A DNA stretch of 64,000 nt, from positions 496,001-560,000 of the forward strand of contig BCJU01000002.1 of NCBI GenBank assembly GCA_001600355.1, in the 5' to 3' direction. The notes under the pieces were generated by a model. It ran no database searches. It was not told the origin of the DNA and was given only the letters and a program-made list of their open reading frames with translations. Each line of letters opens with the position of its first letter. Position 1 is the stretch's first letter. Made by a program: the position numbers and the translations under genes. This document shows, one piece after another, positions 48,401 through 58,120 of the stretch. Source of the stretch: Meira nashicola. Its lineage: Eukaryota; Basidiomycota; Exobasidiomycetes; Exobasidiales; Brachybasidiaceae.

Positions 48401-50071
48401 ATGTCCGCTCAGATTAAAACAGTCTCAACGACACCTTTCGAAGGCCAAAAGCCTGGTACTTCAGGTTTGCGTAAACGTGTAAAGGTATTCTCCCAACCAC
48501 ATTACACTGAAAATTTCGTCCAAGCAATCTTGTCCTCCATCCCTTCTCCAGGAGTAAAAGGTTCAACCTTGGTCGTCGGTGGTGACGGTCGTTATTTCAG
48601 CATTCCCGCTATTCAATCTATCATTCGTTTGTGCGCAGGTAATGGCGTTTCAAAACTCATCATTGGTGCAAATGGTATCCTATCCACACCTGCTGCCAGT
48701 CATGTCATTCGCTCTTACAAGGCTACAGGTGGTATTCTCTTAACCGCTTCTCACAACCCTGGAGGTCCTGATGCTGACTTTGGTATCAAGTATAACATGG
48801 AAAACGGTGGACCCGCTCCAGAAGGAGTAACAAATAAAATCTTCGAAGTCACAAAGTCGATCAAAGAATATTACGTAGTGGAAGGTCAAGATGTTGATCT
48901 ATCCAAACCTGGAAATTATACATTTGGTGGATCTCTACAAATTCAAGTCATCGATCCTGTCAAGGATTATGTTCAATACCTCAGCAAAATCTTTGACTTT
49001 GATTTGATCAAATCCTTCTTGCAACAAGGTCAATTCACTGTCCTTTTCGATGCCTTGCACGGTGTCACGGGACCTTACGGTCGTGCACTTTTCGTTGAAG
49101 AGTTTGGATTGCCAGAGTCTTCCATTCAAAACTGTGTACCCAGTGAAAATTTCGGTGGAGGTCACCCCGATCCAAATTTGACTTATGCTAAATCCTTGGT
49201 CGATGCAGTCGAATCAAAAAATATCTCATTCGGTGCCGCTTCTGACGGTGACGGTGATCGTAACATGATCATCGGTAAAGGTGCATTCGTCAATCCAAGT
49301 GATAGTGTCGCCATTATTGCTGATTGGGCAGATCGTGCAATCCCTTACTTCAAATCTGGCGTTAAAGGTCTTGCACGTAGTATGCCAACCAGTGGAGCAA
49401 TCGATCGTGTTGCCAAGAAAAAGGGTTTCGAATGCTTTGAAGTACCAACCGGTTGGAAATTCTTTGGTAATTTGATGGATGCTGGTCGTCTCTCAATCTG
49501 TGGTGAAGAATCTTTCGGAACGGGATCTGATCATATCCGCGAAAAGGATGGTCTTTGGGCCGTTGTTGCTTGGTTGAGTATCTTGGCTGCCGCAAACAAG
49601 GAAAAAGCAGGTACAAGTGTCAATGATGTTTTACAAGCACATTACAAGCAATACGGAAGAAACTTCTTCTCACGTTATGATTACGAAGAAGTTGATTCAG
49701 CAGGCGCTAAAGAGTTGATGGATAATTTGAGTAAACAATTCACTTCTTCTTCCTTCAAAGGTACAAAATTGGGCGAATTCGAAGTTGCAGAAGCGGGAGA
49801 TTTCTCCTACACAGATCCAATCGATGGTAGTGTTAGCAAGAATCAAGGACTGTACATCAAATTTGTTGATGGTAGCAGAATCATTTTCCGCCTTTCAGGT
49901 ACTGGAAGTGCAGGTGCAACGATTCGCTTGTATGTTGAAAAATACTCAAATGATGCAGCAGAATTCAATGCAGACGCTCAACAAGGCTTGAGACCTCTTA
50001 TTGAACAAGCACTCAAGATTTCCGAATTGCAAAAGCACACTGGTCGTGACAAACCAACCGTCATTACTTAA
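48401..50071 (+). CDS. PGM2: Phosphoglucomutase
   Basis: Interconverts glucose 1-phosphate and glucose 6-phosphate, feeding glycolysis, glycogen, trehalose and UDP-glucose. 556 residues, intronless, from the ATG at 48401. All four active-site parts are present: phosphoserine loop TASHNPGG (about residue 115), metal loop DGDGDR (about 282), sugar loop CGEESFGTGSDH (about 367) and phosphate-binding FRLSGTGSAGATIR near 500. Length and motifs match eukaryotic PGM1/PGM2. Its codon choice is richer in C-ending codons than its neighbours, as expected for a highly expressed gene. Confidence 0.96.
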   Translation: MSAQIKTVSTTPFEGQKPGTSGLRKRVKVFSQPHYTENFVQAILSSIPSPGVKGSTLVVGGDGRYFSIPAIQSIIRLCAGNGVSKLIIGANGILSTPAASHVIRSYKATGGILLTASHNPGGPDADFGIKYNMENGGPAPEGVTNKIFEVTKSIKEYYVVEGQDVDLSKPGNYTFGGSLQIQVIDPVKDYVQYLSKIFDFDLIKSFLQQGQFTVLFDALHGVTGPYGRALFVEEFGLPESSIQNCVPSENFGGGHPDPNLTYAKSLVDAVESKNISFGAASDGDGDRNMIIGKGAFVNPSDSVAIIADWADRAIPYFKSGVKGLARSMPTSGAIDRVAKKKGFECFEVPTGWKFFGNLMDAGRLSICGEESFGTGSDHIREKDGLWAVVAWLSILAAANKEKAGTSVNDVLQAHYKQYGRNFFSRYDYEEVDSAGAKELMDNLSKQFTSSSFKGTKLGEFEVAEAGDFSYTDPIDGSVSKNQGLYIKFVDGSRIIFRLSGTGSAGATIRLYVEKYSNDAAEFNADAQQGLRPLIEQALKISELQKHTGRDKPTVIT

Positions 50072-50278
50072 ATAAAGATACAGACTTTATAGTGACTCTG
50101 AAGTGCAATACCAAATGACAATACCAAAATGCCTTGCGAGAAGCAGTGAGTAGATGAGATAAGTTGCGATTAAAAGAGGGACTGATTGTTAGAAATTGAA
50201 TTCTGGAGATTCAACATTACAATTTCGTTTATAATTTCGTTTATAGAATAGAGTACAATAGAAAGATGGCCGAACCGA

Positions 50279-51106
50279 TTACCAGTGCCATCCTGGCCTT
50301 TGATGTGTATTAATGATGGGTCGATTAACTCTAACAACACCACCTGTACCGATCGATCGAGCGATGCGTTTTTCCTTTTCCAACTTTTCGGCAAACTTTT
50401 GTTGATGAGTTTTACCTTCACGTAAAACCACGCTTAATTTAGCTTCAAATTTCGTCAACATTCCTGTTCTTCCACGTCCTTTAATATCTCTGCGTTTATG
50501 TGTCCTTCCTTTTCCTACCCATGCTTCTGCTACCACTAATCGAGCAGGATCAAGTCCTTTTGCGATCGCGTGATCTCTGGCTACTGCAAGTGTACTTTTG
50601 ACACGTTTTGCTGCTCGTTTCTCAGAGAATTGCATTTGAAGAATAGCATAATCCAATGGTTTTCCTGAACCGATTTGATCTGCCAATAATTGTAGCTTTC
50701 GAGGTGATATTCTGAAATTTGCAGTGCTATATTTATGTTCAGTTATTCGCTCTTCAATTTCTCCTGTTATCGGATTAACGATACGTTGTGGTGCACTCCA
50801 TCTTTTCCTGTAAAGTCTCTCTATCGATTTTGGTTCTTTTGGTTGTGTTTGTTCAATCATTTGTTCTAATGCTTTATCTTCTGAAGTCTTTTTTCCAAGA
50901 GCTCTTAAACCTCGATCTTTGATATTTGTGAATGTACTTCGAAGAGTGTCCATAATCTCATTCGGCCTTGAAGTATGAAAGCTTCTATTTGCAATAAGAG
51001 AGACATCAGAACGGCCAACTGCAACTTTTGTCAATATTGACCCCTGCCGAAGCAATTGACGGGCAATCATTTTATAAGCGTGATGATGATAGTGACGAAA
51101 GCGCAT
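50279..51106 (-). CDS. MRPL22: Mitochondrial ribosomal protein uL22m
   Basis: Large-subunit protein lining the mitoribosome exit tunnel. 275 residues from the ATG at 51106 (an alternative at 51070 starts MIARQLLRQG). The first ~50 residues are a mitochondrial presequence (SFHTSRP is a plausible cleavage area). The uL22 domain (about 120-235) has FRISPRKLQLLADQIGSGKPLDYAILQMQFSEKRAAKRVKS, VAEAWVGKG and KRRDIKGRGRTG. A basic tail ends in RPGWHW. Divergent from NDUFS7. Confidence 0.9.
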   Translation of the reverse strand: MRFRHYHHHAYKMIARQLLRQGSILTKVAVGRSDVSLIANRSFHTSRPNEIMDTLRSTFTNIKDRGLRALGKKTSEDKALEQMIEQTQPKEPKSIERLYRKRWSAPQRIVNPITGEIEERITEHKYSTANFRISPRKLQLLADQIGSGKPLDYAILQMQFSEKRAAKRVKSTLAVARDHAIAKGLDPARLVVAEAWVGKGRTHKRRDIKGRGRTGMLTKFEAKLSVVLREGKTHQQKFAEKLEKEKRIARSIGTGGVVRVNRPIINTHQRPGWHW

Positions 51107-51376
51107 TTACTTAACCCTTTCTTCTTGCTTAAATAAAATTACCTGCATGCACGTGCTTTTTAGGCCTCACTTGCAAACCATTTGTTAGTGTATGTTTGTA
51201 CAATACACATGCGCCGCCGTACAGTGGGAAACAGACAATACGCGAATCTGTGTCAGCAAATCAAGTTTGATTGGCTACAAGTCTGGCGTATGGAGCCTAC
51301 GCGCACGCATACTAACAAAAAGCAACTTAAGAAGACCAAACTCTCCTTTCATATCCACCAACCGATCACAGTCACA

Positions 51377-52087
51377 ATGAATTCTTCAAGAGTGGCATTT
51401 GCGCCATTATTACGTTCAAACGTAAAATCATCAGCAATTCCACGTTCTTTTTCAGCTGTGGCAAGTACAAGTCGTGCTTCTTCATCAATTCAAAATCAGA
51501 TACGATCAATTTCTAGCACTTCAAAATCTCAACAAGCAGCACCAACCCAAGATGTTGATCAATTTCAAACAGTTGCAAACAGACATAGCAATCAATTGAG
51601 TCTTGAACAACCAAGGAATAATGTTGAATATGTGACAACTACGCTCGATAAAGTTGTTAATTGGGCTCGTCAAGGATCTATGTGGCCAATGACTTTCGGT
51701 TTAGCATGTTGTGCAGTAGAAATGATGCACGTTGCCACTGCAAGATATGATCAAGATCGTTTAGGTATCGTTTTCCGTGCTTCTCCTCGTCAAAGTGATG
51801 TAATGATCGTTGCTGGAACATTAACCAACAAAATGGCTCCCGCTTTGAGAAAAGTGTACGATCAAATGCCTGAACCTCGTTGGGTAATCTCTATGGGTTC
51901 ATGTGCAAACGGTGGTGGTTATTATCATTATTCTTATAGCGTCGTTCGTGGCTGTGATCGCATTGTTCCTGTTGATTTATATGTTCCCGGTTGCCCACCC
52001 ACAGCAGAAGCACTTTTACATGGAATGCTCTGTTTGATGAGAAAGATGAGAAGAGGACGTAAGATGACACTATGGTACCGCAAGTAG
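51377..52087 (+). CDS. NDUFS7: NADH:ubiquinone oxidoreductase 20 kDa subunit (PSST)
   Basis: Complex I subunit holding [4Fe-4S] cluster N2, the last donor to ubiquinone. 236 residues from the ATG at 51377, chosen because it starts a Ser/Arg-rich presequence; the frame is open upstream but with no targeting character. Cluster motifs are complete: [29 protein letters not shown] and [12 protein letters not shown]. The rest, including [15 protein letters not shown] and MTLWYRK at the C-terminus, is canonical. No intron. Confidence 0.96.
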   Translation: MNSSRVAFAPLLRSNVKSSAIPRSFSAVASTSRASSSIQNQIRSISSTSKSQQAAPTQDVDQFQTVANRHSNQLSLEQPRNNVEYVTTTLDKVVNWARQGSMWPMTFGLACCAVEMMHVATARYDQDRLGIVFRASPRQSDVMIVAGTLTNKMAPALRKVYDQMPEPRWVISMGSCANGGGYYHYSYSVVRGCDRIVPVDLYVPGCPPTAEALLHGMLCLMRKMRRGRKMTLWYRK

Positions 52088-52342
52088 ATTGTGTTATGCC
52101 TTTCTCTCTCCCTTTTTACGTATATACTCTGTCATCAATAGCATATAATAATTGAATCATTATGGGTGATAAAGTCTAATTGTGGGATGAGAAAGAAATG
52201 CCTTGAGGACAGCAAGGGGCCACGCTAGTCAGTACAAAAAAGAGGCGCGGGCGCTTCTTTAGTTCCTACCACCTCCACCGGGAGGGTTCATGAATTTTGC
52301 AAGATAGAGCGTTTCAATTCTGACACTCGATCACACCCTTTG

Positions 52343-53368
52343 ATGACATGTAAGAGAACAACTTTTATCTCTTCTATTATCATTGTGATTTTCTTCTTTA
52401 TGCCTTTACGAGTAAAATTTACACCAATTAACTTTAACGCTACCTCGATTCGCACAATGTCTTCAAGCAATTCTTCTCCTTTTGCACCTTCTCCGAATGA
52501 AAAGCTCAACTTAACATCTTCGATCAAATTACAAGATGGTACTAGTCAACCAAGATTTGGAATTGGTGCATGGGATATGCGTGGGAATGAATGTTATACC
52601 GCTTTAAGATATGCTTTTGAAAAAGTAGGATACAAAAGTGTTGATACGGCACGTTATTATCGAAATGAAGAACAAGTTGGTAGAGCGATTCGTGATAGCA
52701 TTGAGTCAGGTAAAATGAAACGTGAAGATATTTATGCCACAACAAAATTATTCACCAATGATATGGGAGGTGGAGAACGTAGTAAAACAGCATACGAAGA
52801 CTCATTGAAGAAGTCCGGGTTAGATTATTGGGATTTGGTACTTTTACACGCACCCGATGGTGGAAAGGAATTTCGGTTGAATACTTGGAAAACGTTATCA
52901 GAATTTGTTAGGGATGGTAAAATTCGTTCTTTAGGTATTAGTAATTTTGGCGTTCATCATATTGAAGAATTAATGTCATCAAAAGAAGGACAAACTATCA
53001 AACCAGTCGTAAATCAAATCGAATGTCATCCATTCTTTGCGCAAAAAGAAGTTCGTCAAGCATCAGAGAAGAATGGCATTGTAGTTCAAGCTTATTGTCC
53101 ACTTGCTCGTGGAAGATATTATGGTGATAAAACTTTGGTTGACGTAGCAAAACGTAATCAAAAATCTGAAGCTCAAATTATGTTACGTTGGTTAATTCAA
53201 CATGGTATAATCCCTTTGCCAAAATCTAGTAACGAAAAACGTCAATTAGAAAATGCTCAAAGTTTAGAATTTACACTTTCACAAGAAGATATGAACTTGT
53301 TGGATTCTTTGGATCGCGGAAAAGCAGGTGCCGTCGAATCACAAACTATGAGTCAAGATGCACCATAA
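52343..53368 (+). CDS. Aldo-keto reductase
   Basis: NADPH-dependent reductase of carbonyl compounds; substrate unknown. The core starts at the ATG at 52457: a (beta/alpha)8 AKR with FGIGAWDM, SVDTARYYRNEEQVG (catalytic Asp and Tyr), YATTKLF (Lys), LVLLHAPDG (His), GISNFGVHHIEEL, NQIECHPFF and the cofactor motif PLPKSSNEKR. All four catalytic residues are present. An in-frame ATG at 52343 would add 38 residues with one hydrophobic stretch (FISSIIIVIFFFMPL), possibly a membrane anchor; that start is uncertain. The closest relatives by eye are fungal AKR3/AKR5-type enzymes. Confidence 0.85.
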   Translation: MTCKRTTFISSIIIVIFFFMPLRVKFTPINFNATSIRTMSSSNSSPFAPSPNEKLNLTSSIKLQDGTSQPRFGIGAWDMRGNECYTALRYAFEKVGYKSVDTARYYRNEEQVGRAIRDSIESGKMKREDIYATTKLFTNDMGGGERSKTAYEDSLKKSGLDYWDLVLLHAPDGGKEFRLNTWKTLSEFVRDGKIRSLGISNFGVHHIEELMSSKEGQTIKPVVNQIECHPFFAQKEVRQASEKNGIVVQAYCPLARGRYYGDKTLVDVAKRNQKSEAQIMLRWLIQHGIIPLPKSSNEKRQLENAQSLEFTLSQEDMNLLDSLDRGKAGAVESQTMSQDAP

Positions 53369-53576
53369 ATTATCATTTTGCAATCTTTAAGACGCCTTGC
53401 CGTTAACGGAATGTACGCCGAACCGATACATATCAAACTTGAACAATATTTTGATGCGCTGTCAGTCAGTCATTCAGGCGAATGAAGAGTAGTGTCGTCC
53501 TCTTTTCAACAGGGCAACCTCTTGACTTTATCATTACCATCAACTAACCAAGTAGACTCAGAATAAAAAGCTACAA

Positions 53577-53833
53577 TGCTCTTCAATTTATTTGTCCCTT
53601 TATTTATTGCAGCAATTGTCATCTATGCTCAAGTGGCAAATGCAATGTAAGTTCTATAAGACATTTACAACGAAATCCATCTGACTTGTACAATCTGTTT
53701 CTCCTACAAAAGCTCTTGCTAAACAAATCCTTGCGGTACAATCGCTTAAGGCTGTGGTAAATGTGCGCCTCTTCAAGAATGCTGTGTCTGATACCGAAAA
53801 AGAGAGACAGATCAACGAATTTGATTAAATGCA
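53577..53833 (+). other. Candidate small secreted protein gene, second exon unresolved
   Basis: The ATG at 53577 begins a strong signal peptide (LFNLFVPLFIAAIVIYAQVANA), cut at 53645 by a consensus GTAAGT donor. Downstream (53715-53800) lies a cysteine-dense stretch readable as GCGKCAPLQECCV, but no acceptor I can find joins the exons in that frame without a stop. It could be a decayed small cysteine-rich protein gene or have an extra intron. Confidence 0.4.
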
Positions 53834-53995
53834 TTCCTCAATTCGCTGTCAACATTGATACACACCGACTCATGTCTCATTGCTCAAATGTTATCAAAGA
53901 ATTAAATCAAAAATCTTGAATTGATTTGCGATTTGCTGAAGTTGAATATCTTATCTGTATTCATTCAATGATCTATTGTACATTTAACATTTGCA

Positions 53996-54949
53996 TCACT
54001 TCTTTCCCTTCCCTTTACCGGCAGCACCTTTCTTGACCGGTTGTTGTGCTTTTCCTTTCGCTTCACGACCTCCAACGCCCATCCATTCAAAGTCTTCTTC
54101 ACTAAATCCTCCTCGTGTAGGAGATGCAGAGGACTTTGCTTTTACGTCAACCGATTCGCTTTTTTGTTCTTCAGCTCCACCAAACTTTCTACGGAACCTT
54201 GCCAATCTTCCACTTTCATCTTCATCACCTGCACCACGACGATCTGCTTTAGGATTCCATAAAGGATGATTTGTAGGATCGCGAGTTAATCGAGTAACTC
54301 CACGAGGTGATGTTGTATGCAATTGAATCGTTGAACCATCGGACAAGACTGTTAATGTACCAAAATGAGGTACCGGTCTAGGAATCGTATCTTTGGCCCA
54401 TGGTACTCTATCTGACGATACAGTAGAGGAATGCTTGGATTTCTCCGTGTCTTTTGCACTCAAAATGGCACTCGAAGAGAATGCTCTAGAAGAAGATGCG
54501 ATCGAGGATGAGGAAGAGAATGTAGAAGAAGCGGCAGCAGCCAAAGAAGAGAATGATCTTGCATTTCCACCACCACCTCCACAAGCCAGTTTCCCCTTAT
54601 TCGCCCGTAAATCTTCCATTTGTTTCTGTCTTGAAGCTTTGATACTCTCATTCGAACCTAATTCTGTTTCAGGTCGAAATTTAAGTTGAAAAGCGGATTT
54701 TTTATCATTTAATTCACCTTGAACGACATTTTGTTGTAAAACTTTGATAACATCTTCCCATTTTGCGAAACTTTTTTCAATATTTTCAGATTCACTTTCT
54801 GTTTTTCCTTCAATAAATTCTTTTCTTACCATTTGACGCCATGCTGTTGCAGTTGCTAAATCTCCTGCAAATGTTTGACGAGATGTTCTGATTACACGTT
54901 TGTATAAACCTATCGCTTGTTGCCTTTGAGCAGGCGTAAGAGCTGACAT
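53996..54949 (-). CDS. LYRM7/Mzm1 complex III assembly factor fused to mitoribosomal protein bL31m
   Basis: 317 residues, intronless. About 1-115 is an LYR-motif protein of Mzm1 type (AIGLYKRVIRTSRQTFAGDLATATAWRQMVRKEF, LQQNVVQGEL, FRPETELGSNESIK); Mzm1/LYRM7 stabilises the Rieske protein before its insertion in complex III. About 191-257 is a fungal bL31m (RPVPHFGTLTVLSDGSTIQL, TTSPRGVTRLTRDPTNHPLWNP, RLARFRRKFGG). The linker (129-175) is Ser/Ala/Arg-rich with no Asp/Glu until residue 167 and holds two R-x-F|S motifs (RSFSS at 131, RAFSSS at 155), like a presequence placed mid-protein. No suitable start lies between the halves. I infer a polyprotein cut after import. Confidence 0.85.
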   Translation of the reverse strand: MSALTPAQRQQAIGLYKRVIRTSRQTFAGDLATATAWRQMVRKEFIEGKTESESENIEKSFAKWEDVIKVLQQNVVQGELNDKKSAFQLKFRPETELGSNESIKASRQKQMEDLRANKGKLACGGGGGNARSFSSLAAAASSTFSSSSSIASSSRAFSSSAILSAKDTEKSKHSSTVSSDRVPWAKDTIPRPVPHFGTLTVLSDGSTIQLHTTSPRGVTRLTRDPTNHPLWNPKADRRGAGDEDESGRLARFRRKFGGAEEQKSESVDVKAKSSASPTRGGFSEEDFEWMGVGGREAKGKAQQPVKKGAAGKGKGKK

Positions 54950-55271
54950 GATTGACTATCCTTTGATTGAGAATGATGGCAATACGAGTAAATGTACGCA
55001 AATTGTTCTTCTCATTCTTTGATTACGCTTATCCGGATCTTCTACTATTCTATTTTTTCGGGTTTTCCTCTGTGCACGTGAATTTCTTACGCTAGTGAAG
55101 AGCGCGGGGGGCCAAAGGCTCGAGCACTTTACAGCACTGCATAATGCATAACGCTGGAACAACAAACAGGCTTAGCGCACAGACGCTATGAGAATATCAT
55201 TCTTCCTTCCAATCACTCTCAACCTTCACCATCGTCTTCACATTCGATCTCAACATAGAAACACTTTCAAA
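54950..55271. promoter_or_regulatory. Divergent promoter region LYRM7-bL31m / OST2
   Basis: 322 bp between head-to-head genes, C/T-rich near the OST2 start. No other feature. Confidence 0.4.
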
Positions 55272-55861
55272 ATGAACAAAGGAAAGAAATCTGGAAGCTC
55301 AGCTGCATCCAAAATACCAGCATCTGTACCTAGATCATCTATTTCATCATCTGCACCTACTTCTAGCAGCTCGTCCAATTCTGCTGCAGGTGCATTACAA
55401 ACCCTCATCAAATCATATGCTGATAATACACCTGCTCGATTAAAACTCATCGATGCATTTTGTGCATTTTTAGTCGTTTTAGGCGTTATGCAATTCGTTT
55501 ATTGCATTTTGATCACCGATTATCCTTTCAACAGCTTTTTGGCCGGGTAAGTGATGAATAGCAATCAATTTTGACGGTAATTTGCTCACATCATGCTTCT
55601 TCTTTGGCGCCTTTCTTCTTCTTAGATTCTCGGCTACCGTAGGACAATTCATCTTGGCTGCTTCTTTGCGCATACAAGCAAACAAAGCTAATTCAAAAGA
55701 TTTCAACGGAATGACACCAGAAAGGTAAGTATTCGGTTCTAAGCTATACCGACAGTAATTTCTGATACAGTGTTCTCTCCTCCTCGACTTGCAGAGCATT
55801 TGCCGATTTTATCTTTGGATCAATCGTGCTACACTTCTTTGTGTACAATTTCCTAGGGTAG
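55272..55861 (+). CDS. OST2: Oligosaccharyltransferase subunit Ost2/DAD1
   Basis: Small ER membrane subunit of the complex that transfers glycans to Asn. Three exons: 55272-55546, 55626-55724 and 55795-55861, introns 79 and 70 bp, all in frame. The product (146 residues) has a Ser-rich N-terminus, then LIKSYADNTPARLKLIDAFCAFLVVLGVMQF, DYPFNSFLAGFSATVGQFILAASLR, and the end ERAFADFIFGSIVLHFFVYNFLG. The last is the diagnostic DAD1 C-terminus. The Ser-rich leader is about 35 residues longer than in animals. Confidence 0.94.
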
Positions 55862-55985
55862 AAGCAGGCAGAATCACAACATTTGTATATTATCTGGTTT
55901 AAAATAATCTCGTTTTCGATTGAAAATGCACAAGATGGCTCGATGAATAAGGGTTTTTAAGATAAGAAGGTAAATCAACTGCTCA

Positions 55986-57512
55986 TCACAAGCGAGATTT
56001 CACCTTTGGCATCAAGAAAGATTTGATGAGATTGTTTGGATTTTCCAAACGGGATTTGGAGTAATGATAAGGTTTTGGAACTTCTTTATGAAAAGACTCT
56101 TGAGCTTCTTTGCTTGGTTGTTTGTTGTCACTTGATAGTTCAGATAAAGCTAAATCGGCGATTGCGAAAGAGCAAGCAGGAATACGTGGCATACCATGAC
56201 CTGTGAAACCTGCAGAGACATAAATTCCATGATCTACTCTACCAACGTACGGTAATAAATCATGAGAATAACCCAAAATGCCGGTCCAGATAGATTGCAA
56301 TTTACCTGATTGCGCTGTGTTGTCAATCTTCCAATTCTTGAAAAATCGTTTCATGAAAGTGGAAAAATACTCTTTTGTATTTGGTAAAAGAGTTGAATCA
56401 TCATTGTTGTTATACCAACTTTCAACCTCGTTCACATAAGCTGAACGACCGCCACCTAAAATTACACTTTGATCGCCTACGCCTGGGATTCTACCTCTAC
56501 CTTGACGAACGATCATATAATCCATTCGATCTGCACGTAAACCGTAAGTAAGATGCATTTTACCTTGACCACCTTTTGCTTCTGAACCGATTTGATGATT
56601 TTTTGAAAGGTTTATAGAAGCAACTGTACCTTTTACAGGAATAATTTTATATTTGAATTGAGGTAAAATTCCTGAAGTCCAAGCATTTGTACAAACAATA
56701 ATAATTTTAGCATGAAAAGAACCTTTTTCTAAAAAGATCTGATGAGCAAAATTATGTTTTGATTTGATTTGAATGACTGGTATGTTTGTCATTACGTTTA
56801 AATTACCTTTTGAACGTTTAACGGATTTAAGTATTAATTCAGTTGCTAGTTTATATGGCCAAAGATGACCTGCTAAATAATGACAACCCCATTGACCTCC
56901 AACTGTNCCTGCCATACGATTAAGTGTTTCTTTATCTTTAATTTCATGAACATCATCCTTTTCAACACTTTTTGGAAATAATTCTTTACGTTTATCAAAG
57001 TCCATCTTTGCTTCTTTTGCTGCTTCTTTATCGAAAAATACATCGATTGCACGAGTAACGTAAAAATCACAATCAATATCTTCTGATTGAATTAAATCAA
57101 TATATTTATAAATTTGAGAAGATTCAAAAGAATAAAGATCGTTAACTGCTTTTGATCCTAATCTTTTTGAATCAGATCTAAAACCAAGATAATTTAATGG
57201 TTTACAATGTCCACCATTACGTGCAGTTGCACTTTCGCATAAATTTTGAGCTTCCAAAAGAAGAATTGAAGGTTTATTTGTTAAACTTTCAACTTGTTTT
57301 GTTAATCTATGAACAACCATTGCACCTGATAAACCTGATCCAATTACGCAGATATCTACTAAATAAGGTACAGTTGAACATGTTTGTAGATTTGCAATAT
57401 CTTCTTTACGTTCATTTAACCAAAATGGTTTAGTACGTTCTTTTCCAAGAGGTAAAAGTGTAGTTGTATTTTTTGATAATAGTGACATTTTTTTATTGAT
57501 GTTTGTTGTCAT
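55986..57512 (-). CDS. FAD-dependent oxidoreductase (DAO family)
   Basis: 508 residues from the ATG at 57512, intronless. Near the N-terminus is the dinucleotide-binding motif VIGSGLSGAMVVHRL, followed by LLEAQNLCESATARNGGHCKP (the ARNGGHC signature of fungal DAO-type oxidases) and a C-terminal GILGYSHDLLPYVGRV, GIYVSAGFTGHGMPRIPACS that closes the FAD site. Substrate unknown; glycine/sarcosine-type or other amino-acid oxidases are the nearest comparison. One unresolved base (56907) gives an unknown residue. It is divergent from the transporter at 58121, suggesting joint control. Confidence 0.88.
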   Translation of the reverse strand: MTTNINKKMSLLSKNTTTLLPLGKERTKPFWLNERKEDIANLQTCSTVPYLVDICVIGSGLSGAMVVHRLTKQVESLTNKPSILLLEAQNLCESATARNGGHCKPLNYLGFRSDSKRLGSKAVNDLYSFESSQIYKYIDLIQSEDIDCDFYVTRAIDVFFDKEAAKEAKMDFDKRKELFPKSVEKDDVHEIKDKETLNRMAXTVGGQWGCHYLAGHLWPYKLATELILKSVKRSKGNLNVMTNIPVIQIKSKHNFAHQIFLEKGSFHAKIIIVCTNAWTSGILPQFKYKIIPVKGTVASINLSKNHQIGSEAKGGQGKMHLTYGLRADRMDYMIVRQGRGRIPGVGDQSVILGGGRSAYVNEVESWYNNNDDSTLLPNTKEYFSTFMKRFFKNWKIDNTAQSGKLQSIWTGILGYSHDLLPYVGRVDHGIYVSAGFTGHGMPRIPACSFAIADLALSELSSDNKQPSKEAQESFHKEVPKPYHYSKSRLENPNNLIKSFLMPKVKSRL

Positions 57513-58120
57513 CTTAAGAAAATATAAACAGGCTTAAGTTTTTACAAATCTTTTTTCTTCAAACACAACAAAATATACCACAATTTTGTTCCGATTCATC
57601 GAAATTATAATTACTCACATTTTTCGGGTTCCGCATATTTCACTCACGGCCCCGTTTTACTTTTTCACGGAGCCGTGATAATTATTTGGTAATACAATTT
57701 GCTGGCGTTGCCTGTTTGTTTGTAAAAAAGGTACACAATTCCAGTACATTCTACAAAATTTCAAATTAACTTCTTTGTTTGTTTTACTCGATCGAAAGGA
57801 ATGCCCCACATTTTTATGTTCATTAAGAACAAAAGAATGAATCGGTAATGAATGATTATCAGATGATACTCTATTTATTCTCAGACTCGAATGACGGATG
57901 GTATGACTGGACGAAATTTATCCGTGCGTAAAGTCACCGCACGGCATATCACAATCCATTCACTCGGAACTTTCATGCATTAATTTGAACACAAAATTCA
58001 TGCAATCAATCAGAAAAGGAAAAATAGCATAAAAGGAGGAGAAAAAAAAAAACCCAAATGAATGCATACATTCCACTCCCACATCCATCTCTTTTCCCTC
58101 TCTCTCTCTTTTATTCAATA
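57513..58120. promoter_or_regulatory. Divergent promoter region oxidoreductase / transporter
   Basis: 608 bp between two head-to-head metabolic genes. It contains CCGTTTTACTTTTTCACGG (about 57653), with self-complementary CCGT/ACGG ends. The 3' part is A/C/T-rich leader of the transporter. Candidate shared regulatory region; no known site assigned. Confidence 0.35.

Noticed and set aside
53619..53834. 71-codon minus-strand frame
   Set aside because: It overlaps the candidate secreted-protein locus, and has no signal, domain or homology.
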